Assembly: GCA_938091275.1 (NCBI GenBank)
Contig: CALKMY010000127.1
Coordinates: forward strand, 1-5,895
DNA from: Candidatus Nanopelagicales bacterium
Lineage (GTDB): Bacteria > Actinomycetota > Actinomycetes > S36-B12
Reading direction: 5' to 3'
DNA: 5,895 bases
Under the pieces are notes generated by a model. It was not told the DNA's origin. It saw only the letters and a list, made by a program, of their open reading frames with translations, and did not search any database. Shown here one piece after another: positions 5,611-5,895 of this stretch. A program made the translations under genes and the position numbers. Every line of letters starts with the position of its first letter. Position 1 is the first letter of the stretch.

Positions 5611-5895
5611 ATGTGCGGGATTGTCGGGTACGTTGGGGAAAAGCAAGCCCTGGAGGTCGTGGTAGCCGGGCTGCGTCGCCTTGAGTACCGCGGTTATGAC
5701 TCTGCCGGCGTTGCGGTGATCAGTGAGGGGCGCCTCGAAGTCCGGAAGAAGGCAGGCAAGCTCGTCAATCTCGAGACCCTCATCGGCCAAGACCCTCTCC
5801 CACAGTCCACCACGGGTATCGGGCACACCCGGTGGGCCACCCACGGAGGACCAACCGACCACAACGCACATCCTCATGTCAGTGACGACGGAAGG
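5611..5895 (+). CDS. glmS: glutamine-fructose-6-phosphate aminotransferase (isomerizing), N-terminal part
   Basis: GlmS makes glucosamine-6-phosphate from fructose-6-phosphate and glutamine, the entry step of UDP-GlcNAc synthesis. Only the first 95 codons are inside the window; the frame is open to the last base, so the gene is cut by the window edge and shows no sign of being broken. These codons cover the start of the class II glutamine amidotransferase domain. The protein begins MCGIVGYVG, with Cys2 becoming the N-terminal nucleophile after Met removal. YRGYDSAG (26-33) and HTRWATHGG (72-80) are the usual glutaminase motifs, followed by NAHPH (85-89). The need for Met-Cys fixes the ATG at 5611. 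The MCGIVGYVG plus YRGYDSAG combination fits GlmS better than PurF or AsnB. It has no Shine-Dalgarno sequence and is probably translated from a leaderless message. Confidence 0.95.
   Translation, partial: MCGIVGYVGEKQALEVVVAGLRRLEYRGYDSAGVAVISEGRLEVRKKAGKLVNLETLIGQDPLPQSTTGIGHTRWATHGGPTDHNAHPHVSDDGR

Noticed and set aside
5260..5877. 205-codon open frame on the minus strand across the end of glmM, the gap and the start of glmS
   Set aside because: It overlaps two certain genes antisense and shows no domain; it is a coding shadow.

Overview
This window is a housekeeping segment of an actinobacterial chromosome. I judge the base composition by eye as GC-rich, at around 60%. Several features point to class Actinomycetes: the gene order rpoA-rplQ-truA ... 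rplM-rpsI-glmM-glmS, the acidic tails on RpoA and L17, the acidic N-terminal extension on S9, the frequent GTG starts (five of eight genes), and TANNNT-type -10 boxes lying directly before ATG codons. I cannot resolve genus or family from the sequence alone. All supported genes are on the + strand. The long minus-strand open frames are shadows of GC-rich coding sequence.

Layout. Positions 1-70 are a short non-coding lead-in with a 7-bp stem-loop just before the rpoA ribosome binding site; no end of an upstream gene (rpsD would be usual) is visible. rpoA (71-1126), rplQ (1178-1771) and truA (1799-2632) form a tightly spaced distal part of the alpha operon. They encode the RNA polymerase alpha subunit, ribosomal protein L17 and tRNA pseudouridine synthase A. 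A small cupin gene (2668-3000) follows after 35 bp and looks able to be transcribed from its own promoter as a leaderless mRNA. A 193-bp gap (3001-3193) then holds a -10-like box and a folded leader for the next transcription unit: rplM (3194-3637, L13), rpsI (3665-4159, S9) and glmM (4168-5517, phosphoglucosamine mutase). glmM has its ribosome binding site overlapping the rpsI stop codon. A 93-bp gap contains a GC-rich hairpin, a palindrome and another leaderless-type -10 box. The window then ends inside glmS (from 5611), of which the first 95 codons are present.

Function. The genes combine transcription and translation machinery (alpha subunit, L17, L13, S9), a tRNA modification enzyme, and two steps of UDP-GlcNAc synthesis. 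GlmS makes glucosamine-6-phosphate from fructose-6-phosphate and glutamine, and GlmM converts it to glucosamine-1-phosphate, which feeds peptidoglycan precursor synthesis. This layout couples growth-rate genes to cell-wall precursor supply.

I found no mobile element, CRISPR array, tRNA or rRNA gene, or novel defence system. The part least explained by known genes is the rplM leader. It holds three consecutive perfect or near-perfect hairpins, a three-times repeated ATCCAG with one shared complement, and a possible anti-Shine-Dalgarno alternative pairing. It is a good candidate for a ribosomal-protein autoregulatory RNA.
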